Below, piece after piece: positions 34,446-43,140 of a DNA stretch of 44,962 nucleotides (positions are counted from its first letter, which is position 1; every line of letters begins with the position of its first letter). This DNA is from UBA1858 sp963926275 (GTDB taxonomy: Bacteria; Pseudomonadota; Gammaproteobacteria; UBA4575). Under the pieces are notes generated by a model. The model was not told where the DNA came from. It saw only the letters and a program-made list of their open reading frames with translations, and searched no databases. The position numbers and the translations under genes were made by a program. The DNA lies in the NCBI GenBank assembly GCA_963926275.1, contig CAWUWP010000018.1, forward strand, positions 1-44,962. Reading direction: 5' to 3'.

Positions 34446-34614
34446 TTAAATACGCTTTAAAACAGCAATGACTAGCAAGCTGAGCAAGGCAAAGCTTGGT
34501 CCAAGCATCGCTCCTGAGACAACATCCGTTGGATAATGTAACTCTAAAATAACTCGAGACATTGCCACTAAGCCTTCTAATCCCAGTACCAGGCAGATAA
34601 TAACCAAACAACTG
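34446..34614 (-). pseudogene. PAP2-family phosphatase C-terminal remnant
   Basis: Minus-strand translation ending at TAA 34446-34448 gives VAMSRVILELHYPTDVVSGA followed by a hydrophobic helix (LLSLLVIAVLKR). The S-R-x5-H-x3-D pattern is motif 3 of PAP2 (type 2 phosphatidic acid phosphatase) proteins. One upstream hydrophobic segment (CLVIICLVLGLEGLV) is also present. Motifs 1 and 2 and a start are absent, and the preceding DNA belongs to another remnant, so only the C-terminus survives. Confidence 0.68.
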
Positions 34615-34837
34615 TTGTTGCTATTACCGAGACGGGGACTAAGGATATTTTATTGGGGTGTAATGGTGCAAGAATAACAAATGGCGAATTAAATGACTTT
34701 AGCACCCAAGTAGTATCATCCTAAATAATGACAAATTATACGAACACACCAAATTAGCAGCCGTAACGCATGCTAAGCAATGGGACTCGACAACACTTGC
34801 TGATAAAATGTTAGAGTTCTACCAACAGATATTATGA
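34611..34837 (+). pseudogene. GT4-type glycosyltransferase C-terminal remnant
   Basis: Plus-strand reading gives TVVAITETGTKDILLGCNGA, then RITNGELNDFSTQVVSS. After a one-base shift near 34720 it continues as LNNDKLYEHTKLAAVTHAKQ, then WDSTTLADKMLEFYQQIL and TGA at 34835. This pattern, a V-A-x-x-x-G-x-x-D-I-L strand, an acidic spacer and a final helix with Trp and Tyr, is the usual end of group 1 glycosyltransferases. The N-terminal two thirds are missing and a frameshift is present, so it is not functional. Family assignment is by pattern only. Confidence 0.55.
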
Positions 34838-34866
34838 ATGACCTCATTTAATAACATAATTAGCTA

Positions 34867-36966
34867 ATGCCTAACTCTAAAGACGAGACTTTAAATACTC
34901 TTGATGTCAGCCAACCTGAACTGTTCATTAATAGAGAACTCAGTCAACTCAAATTCAATGAGCGAGTATTAGAGCAGGCAAAAGATACCAATACACCTTT
35001 ATTAGAACGCTTAAAATTTCTGTGTATCTCATGTTCCAATCTAGATGAATTTTTTGAAATTCGCGTATTAGCCATTAAACAACATATTGAGCTTTCCACG
35101 GGATATACATCTGCGGATAAGAAGCCAGCAAAACAAGTGTTACGAGAAATTCATGAGTCCGCAACCATACTAGTTAAGGAACAATATCGCGTTTTCAATG
35201 AAGTTATATTGCCGGCGCTCACCAAAAAGAACGTGCAATTCTTAGCCCGTGAAAAATGGACAAAATCTCAACGCGAATGGATTCAAAATTATTTTACTAG
35301 CCAAGTAGAACCAGTACTAAGTCCTCTGGGCATTGACCCTGGGCATCCTTTTCCGCGTATTTTAAATAAGAGCTTAAACTTTATTGTTGAAGTTGGAGGC
35401 TCAGATGCTTTTGGAAGAAGTGGGCATCTTGCCATAGTACAAGCACCAAGATCATTACCAAGACTGATTCAACTGCCTAGCAATAAGGATGATGACTCAT
35501 TAAATTTTGTTTTCTTATCTTCTATTATTCATGAATTTGTACATGACCTATTTAAAGGTCTGCAAGTACATGGCTGCTATCAATTCAGAGTTACACGTAA
35601 CAGTGATCTATATGTTGATGATGAAATAGATAACTTACCACTCGCCCTAGAGGGGGAGATTGCTTCACGCCGATACGGTGCTGCTGCACGTTTAGAAACA
35701 TACATGAACACACCAGATCACCTGGTCGAATATTTACTTCACCAATTTGGTTTAGACGAAATTGATTTGTATAAAGTTAATGGCCCTGTCAATTTAAATC
35801 GATTATTGAATGCCTATGATTTAATTGATCAACCTGACCTGAAATATACTAGCTTCAAACCTTTGTTACCTGGCTCAATTACTTCTGATTCAAGTCTATT
35901 CAAAGTTATTTCCAAACAAGATGTATTGATGCACCACCCCTATCAATCTTTTGCGCCGGTACTTAACTTTATTCACCAGGCAGCAAAAGACCCTAAAGTG
36001 CTTGCCATTAAACAAACGCTTTATCGGACAGGTGCAAAATCACGTATTGTCGACGCCCTAGTGATGGCGGCTACTTCAGGCAAAGAGGTCACTGTTGTAA
36101 TTGAACTCATGGCTAGGTTTGATGAAGAAGCTAATATTTCGCTGGCCAATCGATTACAAAAAGCAGGCGCACATGTTGTTTATGGCATTGTTGGCATCAA
36201 GACCCATGCAAAAATGATTTTGGTTATTCGTCGTGAGAATGATCAACTGGTTCGTTACGCTCATTTAGGAACAGGGAATTATCATCAGTCAACGGCTAAG
36301 CTATACACTGATTACGGCATGTTCACTTGTAACCCTGAAATAACCACTGATTTACATGAAATATTCTTACAGCTTACCAGCTTCACAAAAATTCCAAGAT
36401 TGAATAACGTACTACAGGCACCTTTTACTTTATATAAAACTATTATTGAATACATTAATAAAGAGACTAAACGTGCTTCTCAAAAACGCAAAGCAAAAAT
36501 TATTGTACGTGTAAATTCATTAGTCGAACCTCAATTAATACAAGCGTTATACCGCGCATCAATAGCGGGTGTTGACATTAAATTAATTGTCCGTGGTCCA
36601 TGCTGTTTGAGGCCTGGTGTTAAAGGCATTTCTGAGAATATAGAAGTGCGCTCTATTGTAGGAAGATTCCTAGAACATTCCCGTGTCTTTTATTTTTATA
36701 ATGGCGGACGTTCTAAGCTTTATTGCTCTAGCGCTGACTGGATGGATAGAAACTTTTTCCGTCGCGTTGAAACTGCTTGGCCGATTAAAGATCGTGCTAT
36801 TAAAAAATGCGTACTCTCTGAATTAGAGCTTTACACTAAAGATAACCAGAATGCGTGGATACTTCAGCCGGACGGCGAGTACGTCCGCAAGAAAGTAAAT
36901 AAGAAAGATAAAAAAATCACTGCTCAACTTGAGTTACTTAAAAAATATTCTAAAATGAAAGCTTAA
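34867..36966 (+). CDS. ppk1: Polyphosphate kinase 1
   Basis: PPK1 reversibly makes polyphosphate from ATP. The 699-aa length is normal. The N-terminal domain starts with LFINRELSQLKFNERVLEQA, and FLCISCSNLDEFFEIRV follows. The catalytic PLD-like halves show LGTGNYHQSTAKLYTDYG, which holds the autophosphorylated His, and RFLEHSRVFYFYNGG, which holds the second His. IKTHAKMILVIRRE is also conserved. The SD is weak. Upstream lie two gene remnants rather than a clear Pho box. Its last 17 bp overlap the convergent ppx. Confidence 0.97.
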   Translation: MPNSKDETLNTLDVSQPELFINRELSQLKFNERVLEQAKDTNTPLLERLKFLCISCSNLDEFFEIRVLAIKQHIELSTGYTSADKKPAKQVLREIHESATILVKEQYRVFNEVILPALTKKNVQFLAREKWTKSQREWIQNYFTSQVEPVLSPLGIDPGHPFPRILNKSLNFIVEVGGSDAFGRSGHLAIVQAPRSLPRLIQLPSNKDDDSLNFVFLSSIIHEFVHDLFKGLQVHGCYQFRVTRNSDLYVDDEIDNLPLALEGEIASRRYGAAARLETYMNTPDHLVEYLLHQFGLDEIDLYKVNGPVNLNRLLNAYDLIDQPDLKYTSFKPLLPGSITSDSSLFKVISKQDVLMHHPYQSFAPVLNFIHQAAKDPKVLAIKQTLYRTGAKSRIVDALVMAATSGKEVTVVIELMARFDEEANISLANRLQKAGAHVVYGIVGIKTHAKMILVIRRENDQLVRYAHLGTGNYHQSTAKLYTDYGMFTCNPEITTDLHEIFLQLTSFTKIPRLNNVLQAPFTLYKTIIEYINKETKRASQKRKAKIIVRVNSLVEPQLIQALYRASIAGVDIKLIVRGPCCLRPGVKGISENIEVRSIVGRFLEHSRVFYFYNGGRSKLYCSSADWMDRNFFRRVETAWPIKDRAIKKCVLSELELYTKDNQNAWILQPDGEYVRKKVNKKDKKITAQLELLKKYSKMKA

Positions 36967-38446
36967 TATCTATCGCTTTCAGATAATCACTTTCCTGCTC
37001 CAGATCTATCTGAGTTAGAGGTGATTGCTCTATCCAGTCTTTTTCAAACTCTAATTTTATTTCACTCTGTTTAGCCTGAATTGACTTAACCGGGAATTCA
37101 TTATCCACACGATCACGGTTAAGCAACACCGCAAGCCTTAGCAATACAATTAGATATTTAACTGCTTGGCTTTCATCGCCTTGTAAAATATCAAATGATT
37201 CAGCTCGAATCTTTCGTCGGTGACACCCAACCAAGCACGCTAGTCTTTGCTGTTCGCTACTAGCAAAACCGGGCATATCTGAATGCTGTAACAAATATGC
37301 TCCATGGCGATGGTAGCCAGAGTGCGCAACATCTAATCCCACTTCATGTAGCCGCGCTGCCCACTTGAGTTGATTTTCATGTTCTGGCCCAGCTAAATCC
37401 CATGGTTTTTTAACTTTATTTAGCAGCATTGCTGCGTTCAGCTCAACCCTATTGGCTTGATCAAAATCAATATGGTAGCGATGTTCAAATCCCCTCACCG
37501 TATCTGTGCGTACATCTTCATGCTCAAGATGAAGTCTTCCCAGCAAATCAAATAACACCCCTTCTCTCAATGCGCCATCGGAAAAATTCATCTGATTAAG
37601 ATTAAGGCTATCAAACACCGCTAACAAAATCGCTAATCCACCAGGAAACACAGGCAAGCGTTCTTTCTTTACACTAGATAAATCCAATTCTTTTGCGATC
37701 AATAAATCGCGTAGTTTAAATAGTGATTCCAACGATATTTCATTGCTGCCATCAGGCTGACTATTGACTACTTCACTAATAGCTTTAATGGTGCCGGACG
37801 TCCCAATTTCTAAATCCCAACCTATCTTTTTATAAGCTCCCACAAATGGACGTAACTGTTGCTTTGCGGCCATAAATGCTTCATCAAAATTCTTGCGCAT
37901 TACTTTACCATTAGTAAAAAAGCGCTCACTCATTGAAACACAACCCATAAACAGACTTTCCATTTTTAATGGTTGCATTCCCTCACCAACAATAATTTCT
38001 GTACTTCCACCCCCTATATCTACCACGATACGACGATCATTCGGGCGAGATATTGCATACGTGGTGCCTTGATATATAAGTCGTGCTTCTTCTATTCCAG
38101 AAATAATTTCTATCGGATGCCCTAAGGCTGCTTGGCCAGCTTTAAGAAATTTACGAGAATTTTTTGCTTGCCTTAATGCATTGGTACCAATCGCTCGCAC
38201 TGAGCCTGCATGCATATCTCGTAATCGTTGACCGAATCTTTCTAAACATGCGATGGCTCGTTGCATCGCTTCTTTATCTAGTTCTTGTGAGGAATTCAGG
38301 CCGGCACTTATACGTACCATTTCGCGCAATCGATCTATGATTTTTAATCGCCCATCATGACTGGTTGCCACCACCATATGAAAACTGTTTGAGCCCAAAT
38401 CCAACGCCGCAATAATCTCTGGCTCATATTCATCACTGAGTGACAT
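36950..38446 (-). CDS. ppx: Exopolyphosphatase (Ppx/GppA family)
   Basis: Ppx removes terminal phosphates from polyphosphate. The 498-aa protein begins with the ASKHA phosphate-1 motif ALDLGSNSFHMVVA. IGTNALRQAKNSRKFL, SGIEEARLIYQGTTYA and RIVVDIGGGSTEIIVGEG (phosphate-2) follow. The C-terminal helical HD-like domain includes AARLHEVGLDVAHSGYHRHG. GppA-like pppGpp hydrolysis is possible, but position opposite ppk1 favours Ppx. The 3' ends overlap convergently by 17 bp. Confidence 0.95.
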   Translation of the reverse strand: MSLSDEYEPEIIAALDLGSNSFHMVVATSHDGRLKIIDRLREMVRISAGLNSSQELDKEAMQRAIACLERFGQRLRDMHAGSVRAIGTNALRQAKNSRKFLKAGQAALGHPIEIISGIEEARLIYQGTTYAISRPNDRRIVVDIGGGSTEIIVGEGMQPLKMESLFMGCVSMSERFFTNGKVMRKNFDEAFMAAKQQLRPFVGAYKKIGWDLEIGTSGTIKAISEVVNSQPDGSNEISLESLFKLRDLLIAKELDLSSVKKERLPVFPGGLAILLAVFDSLNLNQMNFSDGALREGVLFDLLGRLHLEHEDVRTDTVRGFEHRYHIDFDQANRVELNAAMLLNKVKKPWDLAGPEHENQLKWAARLHEVGLDVAHSGYHRHGAYLLQHSDMPGFASSEQQRLACLVGCHRRKIRAESFDILQGDESQAVKYLIVLLRLAVLLNRDRVDNEFPVKSIQAKQSEIKLEFEKDWIEQSPLTQIDLEQESDYLKAIDIKLSF

Positions 38447-38508
38447 GGTGCACCCCTTGTAATCGCATCGAACATTCCTTATTCATTAGCTTAATATCTA
38501 GCAAACTT

Positions 38509-38685
38509 CTATTGATTGCGTTCTATCAGCGCTTGTCCATTACCATAATCTATCACTACACCTTCAGGAACAATCGCTGAAACAAATGCTCCACCGCCAG
38601 GCAAGTAGTCACCTTGTTTATACTTCACCATATTAATTAATACAAAACTAGCTTGGCCACTATCATCATACATATGAACATTAAC
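38509..38685 (-). pseudogene. GspB-like (type II secretion) C-terminal remnant
   Basis: Minus-strand reading gives VNVHMYDDSGQASFVLINMV, then KYKQGDYLPGGGAF and VSAIVPEGVVIDYGNG, and ends at TAG 38509-38511. This follows the GspB C-terminal pattern: a VHxY strand, FVLIN, YxxGD, then a I-x-x-x-G-V-V strand pair. A TAG codon directly precedes VNVH (SQY-stop-VNVH), and no N-terminal membrane or linker region can be read upstream. An ORF from the ATG at 38671-38673 (54 codons) has no proper SD. The remnant lies in the 360-bp gap between ppx and cysS; the rest of that gap shows nothing else. Confidence 0.55.
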
Positions 38686-38806
38686 CTAGTATTGGCTTAA
38701 TTGAGTGGTTATTCTACTTGTAACAAAGACAAGCTGTAAAACTTATATAGACCAGCTATCGCTAATTTGATTTCAATCATAGTGGCCCATGCAGTAAGAA
38801 ATTAAT

Positions 38807-40183
38807 CTATAATTTACGCCAACTTGTTCCTTCTGGCCGATCTAGTATTTCTATGCCTAATGCTACAAGTTCATCCCTAATACGATCAGCGGTAGCAAAA
38901 TCTTTATCCTTGCGCGCTTGATAACGCTGGGCAATTAGACCGTCTATCTTAGTTTTATCAAGCTCACTGCTTCCTGCGCGAAACCAAACACTTGGATTTT
39001 GCTGCAATAAACCCACTAATTGTCCACATTCCAGTAAAGCACCTTTTAGTTCTGCACGCTTTTGATCATCGCTGGCATTATTAGCTAGCTTTGCCAATGC
39101 ATGTAGCTCACTAAATGCTAATGGTGTGTTTAGATCTTCTTGTATTGCATGATAAAATTTTTCTGTTAGCTGCGTTGAAGGCTCACTTGCCTGCACTGCA
39201 TTTAGCTCTTCCAAGGCACCATAAAGTCGATCTAGATTTTTCTTTGATGACACCAACAACTCATCCGTCCAATCGAGCGGGCTTCTATAATGTGTACTCA
39301 ATAATGCGTAACGCACTGCCTCACCTGGTGCTGTTTCAAGCAATTGGTGGACTAGTAATACATTACCACTCGATTTAGACATTTTTTCGTAATTAACATT
39401 AACGAAACCGTTATGAATCCAATATCGACTTAACATTTCATTGTCATGTGCGCATGTCGATTGAGCAATTTCATTTTCATGGTGCGGGAAAATTAAATCT
39501 TGTCCGCCACCATGAATATCAATTGTTTTACCCAAATGCTTTTCTATCATTGCCGAGCACTCAATATGCCAACCCGGTCTACCCGCACCCCAAGGACTCT
39601 GCCATGCAGGTTGATCAAGTGTCGATGGTTTCCATAAAACAAAATCGGCAGGATCTTTTTTGTAAGGTGCCACTTCAACACGAGCACCGGCAATCATATC
39701 TTCACGGTTACGCCCTGATAATTCTCCATAAGTTTTATATGCAGGCACATTAAACATCACATGTTTCTCTGCCTCGTAAGCAAAGCCTTTACTTATCAAA
39801 TCTTCAATCATAGAAATAATTTGATCGATATGGTCAGTTGCTCGCGGCTCTATATCAGGAAGATCAACACCTAGCGAACCCATGTCTTGATGATAAATAT
39901 CTGTAAACTTTTTAGTAACGACATCTATATCCACACCCTGCTCATTAGCAGCAGCATTAATTTTGTCATCAACATCAGTTAAATTTCTTGCATAGATAAC
40001 TTTTTTATAGTGTTTACGTAATAATTTAACTAACACATCAAACACAACTGCTGGGCGCGCGTTACCTATATGTGCATAACTATAGACGGTTGGCCCGCAC
40101 ACATACATAGTCACGCAATCGGGATTTAGTGGTTTAAATTCCTGCTTTTTCTTTGCTAGCGTGTTGTAGATTCTTATTGTCAT
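38807..40183 (-). CDS. cysS: Cysteinyl-tRNA synthetase
   Basis: This class I aminoacyl-tRNA synthetase charges tRNA-Cys. It has the HIGH-type motif HIGN at residues 38-41 in PTVYSYAHIGNARP, and KMSKS at 267-271. Zinc ligands are expected at C29 and C209 (GWHIECSAM) and in the FPHHENEIAQS region. The C-terminal anticodon-binding part ends with the standard DRPEGTSWRKL. At 458 aa it is normal. It is 33 bp downstream of the polyprenyl synthase gene. Confidence 0.98.
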   Translation of the reverse strand: MTIRIYNTLAKKKQEFKPLNPDCVTMYVCGPTVYSYAHIGNARPAVVFDVLVKLLRKHYKKVIYARNLTDVDDKINAAANEQGVDIDVVTKKFTDIYHQDMGSLGVDLPDIEPRATDHIDQIISMIEDLISKGFAYEAEKHVMFNVPAYKTYGELSGRNREDMIAGARVEVAPYKKDPADFVLWKPSTLDQPAWQSPWGAGRPGWHIECSAMIEKHLGKTIDIHGGGQDLIFPHHENEIAQSTCAHDNEMLSRYWIHNGFVNVNYEKMSKSSGNVLLVHQLLETAPGEAVRYALLSTHYRSPLDWTDELLVSSKKNLDRLYGALEELNAVQASEPSTQLTEKFYHAIQEDLNTPLAFSELHALAKLANNASDDQKRAELKGALLECGQLVGLLQQNPSVWFRAGSSELDKTKIDGLIAQRYQARKDKDFATADRIRDELVALGIEILDRPEGTSWRKL

Positions 40184-40216
40184 GTTAGTTGTTGTTAAAT
40201 TTTAAGTGGATAGAAA

Positions 40217-41185
40217 TCAAAATAGTCTTGACACAGAAAACTCTGCCAGACTATTCAATGCCGTTTTATAGTCACTATCTGGCAACCATTGTAGTGCTTG
40301 CTTAGCTTTTTCTGCTTCTTGCAAGGCGATACCCTCGGTATACTCCAACGCCTTGGTTTGTTGAATAACACTCATGACAAATTCCAAACTACTTCGATCA
40401 CCATTTTCAATAATTTCTGCCAACTGTTTTGCTTGATCTGGAGTCGCATTTCTCATCGCATGAATTATTGGCAAGGTTGGTTTTCCTTCAGCTAAATCAT
40501 CGCCCACGTTTTTGCCCATGGTTTCACTGTCTGCTCGATAATCTAATACGTCATCGATCAATTGAAATGCTGTCCCGAGGTGTTTGCCATAACTTTCTAA
40601 ATATTGTTCTTCTTGACTAGACCTTCCTGCTAGCAACGCTCCAATTTGTGCCGCCGCGCCAAATAGTTTTGCCGTCTTACACTTGATGACCTGCATGTAT
40701 TGGTCTTCAGTGGTGTCGGGTTCATTGCAGTTCATTAATTGCAATACTTCACCTTCGGCAATGGTGTTGGATGTCGTTGAGAGAATATCCATCACTCGCA
40801 TATCACCCACTTGGACCATCATTTCAAATGCTCGTGAAAAAATAAAATCTCCCACTAATACACTCGCTTCATTGCCCCATATGGAATTTGCTGTTTCTTT
40901 GCCTCGGCGCAGATCGGATGAATCGACCACATCGTCGTGTAATAAGGTAGCGGTATGAATAAATTCAATGATAGCCGCCGTTAAATAATGTTTATCACCT
41001 TGATATCCACACGCTTTAGCTGCCAACACAGCAATTACAGGACGTAGTCTTTTACCGCCACTATTAACGATGTACTCCCCCATTTGCTCAATAAGCACCA
41101 CATCGGAATGTAGCTGGGTTCGAATACTGGTGTTGACGCCAGCCATGTCTTTGGCAACAAGTGCCAGTATTTCATTAAGTTGCAT
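40217..41185 (-). CDS. ispB: Octaprenyl/polyprenyl diphosphate synthase (IspB-type)
   Basis: This long-chain trans-prenyltransferase makes the quinone side chain. The first Asp-rich motif is LLHDDVVDSSDLRRGKETAN and the second is FQLIDDVLDYRAD. GGKRLRPVIAVLAAKACGYQ is the N-terminal IPP-binding region. I chose ATG 41185, giving MQLNEILALVAKDMAGVN, which matches the E. coli IspB N-terminus. An in-frame ATG at 41239 would add 18 residues without support and has no SD. The gene is divergent from rplU, as in E. coli. Chain length cannot be read from sequence. Confidence 0.94.
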   Translation of the reverse strand: MQLNEILALVAKDMAGVNTSIRTQLHSDVVLIEQMGEYIVNSGGKRLRPVIAVLAAKACGYQGDKHYLTAAIIEFIHTATLLHDDVVDSSDLRRGKETANSIWGNEASVLVGDFIFSRAFEMMVQVGDMRVMDILSTTSNTIAEGEVLQLMNCNEPDTTEDQYMQVIKCKTAKLFGAAAQIGALLAGRSSQEEQYLESYGKHLGTAFQLIDDVLDYRADSETMGKNVGDDLAEGKPTLPIIHAMRNATPDQAKQLAEIIENGDRSSLEFVMSVIQQTKALEYTEGIALQEAEKAKQALQWLPDSDYKTALNSLAEFSVSRLF

Positions 41186-41342
41186 GTGAATTGTCGGATT
41201 TTCGCTAGGAATGCCTCGCTGCGATGCGAGTTCATACATATTATTAGATAGTCACACTGATCGATACCTTCTTGGCATCACTAGGTGTATATTTATTTTG
41301 TGGCCGTAATCATGAACGGTCATACTCGAGTAGGCAAGACGA

Positions 41343-41371
41343 TTGACCTATCCTCACTTTGTGGTTAGAAT
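41343..41371 (+). promoter_or_regulatory. Sigma-70 promoter of rplU-rpmA
   Basis: TTGACC at 41343-41348 and TAGAAT at 41366-41371 are separated by 17 bp. This places the start of transcription about 35 nt before the rplU ATG. Confidence 0.75.
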
Positions 41372-41413
41372 GCCGCGCTCTTTTTCCTAAAGATACACTA
41401 AGTAACTAATATT

Positions 41414-41725
41414 ATGTATGCAGTCATCGCCACAGGCGGAAAGCAGTACCGAGTCGAGCAAGGGGATGTCCTTCGCGTCGAAAAATTAAATGTTGAAGAA
41501 GGCGGAATAGTCGACTTTGACCAAGTGCTTATGATGGGCACGGGCGAAAGCGTTAGTATAGGTGCACCCTATATTGATGGCGGCAAAGTAAGCGCTGAAG
41601 TACGCGCTCATGGACGTGCCAAGAAGATTGAAATCATCAAATTCAAGCGACGTAAGCATCATCGCAAGCAAATGGGACACAGACAGTCCTACACAGAATT
41701 AGTAATTAAAGAAATTAGTCAGTAA
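41414..41725 (+). CDS. rplU: 50S ribosomal protein L21
   Basis: This is a 103-aa ribosomal protein of the large subunit. It starts MYAVIATGGKQYRVEQGDVL and ends with the basic 23S-binding tail FKRRKHHRKQMGHRQSYTEL. First gene of the rplU-rpmA unit, with a clear sigma-70-type promoter upstream. Confidence 0.98.
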   Translation: MYAVIATGGKQYRVEQGDVLRVEKLNVEEGGIVDFDQVLMMGTGESVSIGAPYIDGGKVSAEVRAHGRAKKIEIIKFKRRKHHRKQMGHRQSYTELVIKEISQ

Positions 41726-41741
41726 CACGGAATAATACGCA

Positions 41742-41999
41742 ATGGCACATAAGAAAGCAGGTGGTAGTACCCGAAACGGTCGTGATTCTCAATCGAAACG
41801 GCTGGGTGTAAAATGTTTTGGTGGTCAGCGGGTAGTCCCTGGCAATATCATCTTACGTCAACGCGGAACAAGATTTCACGCAGGACAAAATGTGGGTTTG
41901 GGCAAAGATTATACAATTTTTGCAATCACACCCGGTGTTGTTAAGTTCGAAGTGAAGGGCCCTAAGAATAGAAAGTATGTCAGCGTAGTAAGCGCATAA
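41742..41999 (+). CDS. rpmA: 50S ribosomal protein L27
   Basis: This 85-aa L27 has the Gly/Ser-rich N-terminus AHKKAGGSTRNGRDSQSKRL that reaches toward the peptidyl transferase centre. The N-terminal extension cleaved in Firmicutes is absent. RQRGTRFHAGQNVGLGKDYT is conserved. It lies 16 bp after rplU and is followed by a strong terminator. Confidence 0.98.
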   Translation: MAHKKAGGSTRNGRDSQSKRLGVKCFGGQRVVPGNIILRQRGTRFHAGQNVGLGKDYTIFAITPGVVKFEVKGPKNRKYVSVVSA

Positions 42000-42027
42000 T
42001 AGACACACCACTTTCGATTATAAAAAG

Positions 42028-42051
42028 CCCCGAAATTCGGGGTTTTTTTTT
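42028..42051 (+). terminator. Rho-independent terminator after rpmA
   Basis: CCCCGAA and TTCGGGG form a 7-bp stem, followed by nine T (42043-42051). It separates rplU-rpmA from obgE-proB. Confidence 0.92.
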
Positions 42052-42122
42052 GCCTTGGATATTTGCCTGTGGCATCTGTCCAGGCAAGTTGTCCAAGCAA
42101 AACGTATCAATAGGTAAACCAT

Positions 42123-43139
42123 ATGAAGTTCGTAGACGAAGCAACAATCACAGTATATGGCGGTAATGGAGGCAATGGTTGTATGGGCTTTCGACGTGAA
42201 CGCTTTGTTGCTAAAGGTGGCCCAGACGGTGGTGACGGTGGTGACGGTGGCTGTGTTTACCTGCGCACTCAGGAAGGCATCAATACATTAGCTGATTTTC
42301 GTTTCACACGTAGCTTTAAAGCTAAAACCGGCTTGAATGGTGGCGGCAGTAATTGTACTGGTCGATCTGGTGAAGATTTATACATTGACGTTCCTGTGGG
42401 TACCGAAGTCTATGATGACAATACTGACGAATGCATTGGTGACTTAACTATAGAAGGCCAAACTTTATTAGTCGCTAATGGCGGTTTTCATGGGTTAGGC
42501 AATCAACGTTTTAAGAGCTCTACCAATCGTGCGCCACGTAAAACCACCAATGGCTCTGACGGTGACATTCGTGATTTACGCTTAGAACTGAAGCTGCTTG
42601 CTGATGTGGGCCTATTGGGCTTACCTAGTGTCGGTAAATCATCATTAATCTCGGCGGTATCTGAAGCTCGCCCTAAAATTGCAGACTATCCATTTACCAC
42701 TCTTCACCCCAATTTAGGTGTCGTCAGAGTCGGTCCGCTGCAAAGTTTTGTCATGGCCGATCTGCCAGGACTCATAGCAGGCGCTGCTCAGGGACATGGC
42801 TTAGGTATTCAATTTTTAAAACACCTTTCGCGCTGCCGTGTATTGGTACACATGATCGACTTGTCTGACCGCGGAGAAGGCGAAGATCCTATTTCTCAAT
42901 TCCACACCATTGAGAAAGAACTTCAGGAATATAGTGAGTCTGTCTCCAATAAACATCGCTGGTTAGTATTCAATAAAGTGGACCTTTTGCTTGAAGAAGA
43001 ACAACAAGCTACGATCAAACAAATCTGTGATGAAATTAGCTGGCAAGGACCTGTTTATGCCATTTCAACAGTTTCTAAGGTAGGCTTAGATCAATTATGC
43101 AAAGATATTCTTTTGCATTTAGTCGAGCAAGATAGTTAA
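42123..43139 (+). CDS. obgE: GTPase Obg (ObgE/CgtA)
   Basis: This essential GTPase acts in late 50S assembly and the stress response. The N-terminal Obg fold is Gly-rich, with GGNGGNGCMGFRRERFVAKG and GGPDGGDGGDGG. The G domain has G1 GLLGLPSVGKSSLIS, G2-like DYPFTTLHPNLGVV, G3 DLPGLIAGAAQGHGLG and G4 NKVDLL. The 338-aa protein lacks the long acidic C-terminal tail seen in some species. It starts 71 bp after the rpmA terminator, so it needs its own promoter. Confidence 0.98.
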   Translation: MKFVDEATITVYGGNGGNGCMGFRRERFVAKGGPDGGDGGDGGCVYLRTQEGINTLADFRFTRSFKAKTGLNGGGSNCTGRSGEDLYIDVPVGTEVYDDNTDECIGDLTIEGQTLLVANGGFHGLGNQRFKSSTNRAPRKTTNGSDGDIRDLRLELKLLADVGLLGLPSVGKSSLISAVSEARPKIADYPFTTLHPNLGVVRVGPLQSFVMADLPGLIAGAAQGHGLGIQFLKHLSRCRVLVHMIDLSDRGEGEDPISQFHTIEKELQEYSESVSNKHRWLVFNKVDLLLEEEQQATIKQICDEISWQGPVYAISTVSKVGLDQLCKDILLHLVEQDS

Positions 43140-43140
43140 C

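Noticed and set aside
41186..41239. 18-residue N-terminal extension of the polyprenyl synthase
   Set aside because: E. coli IspB aligns from the internal Met at 41185, and the extension has no SD.
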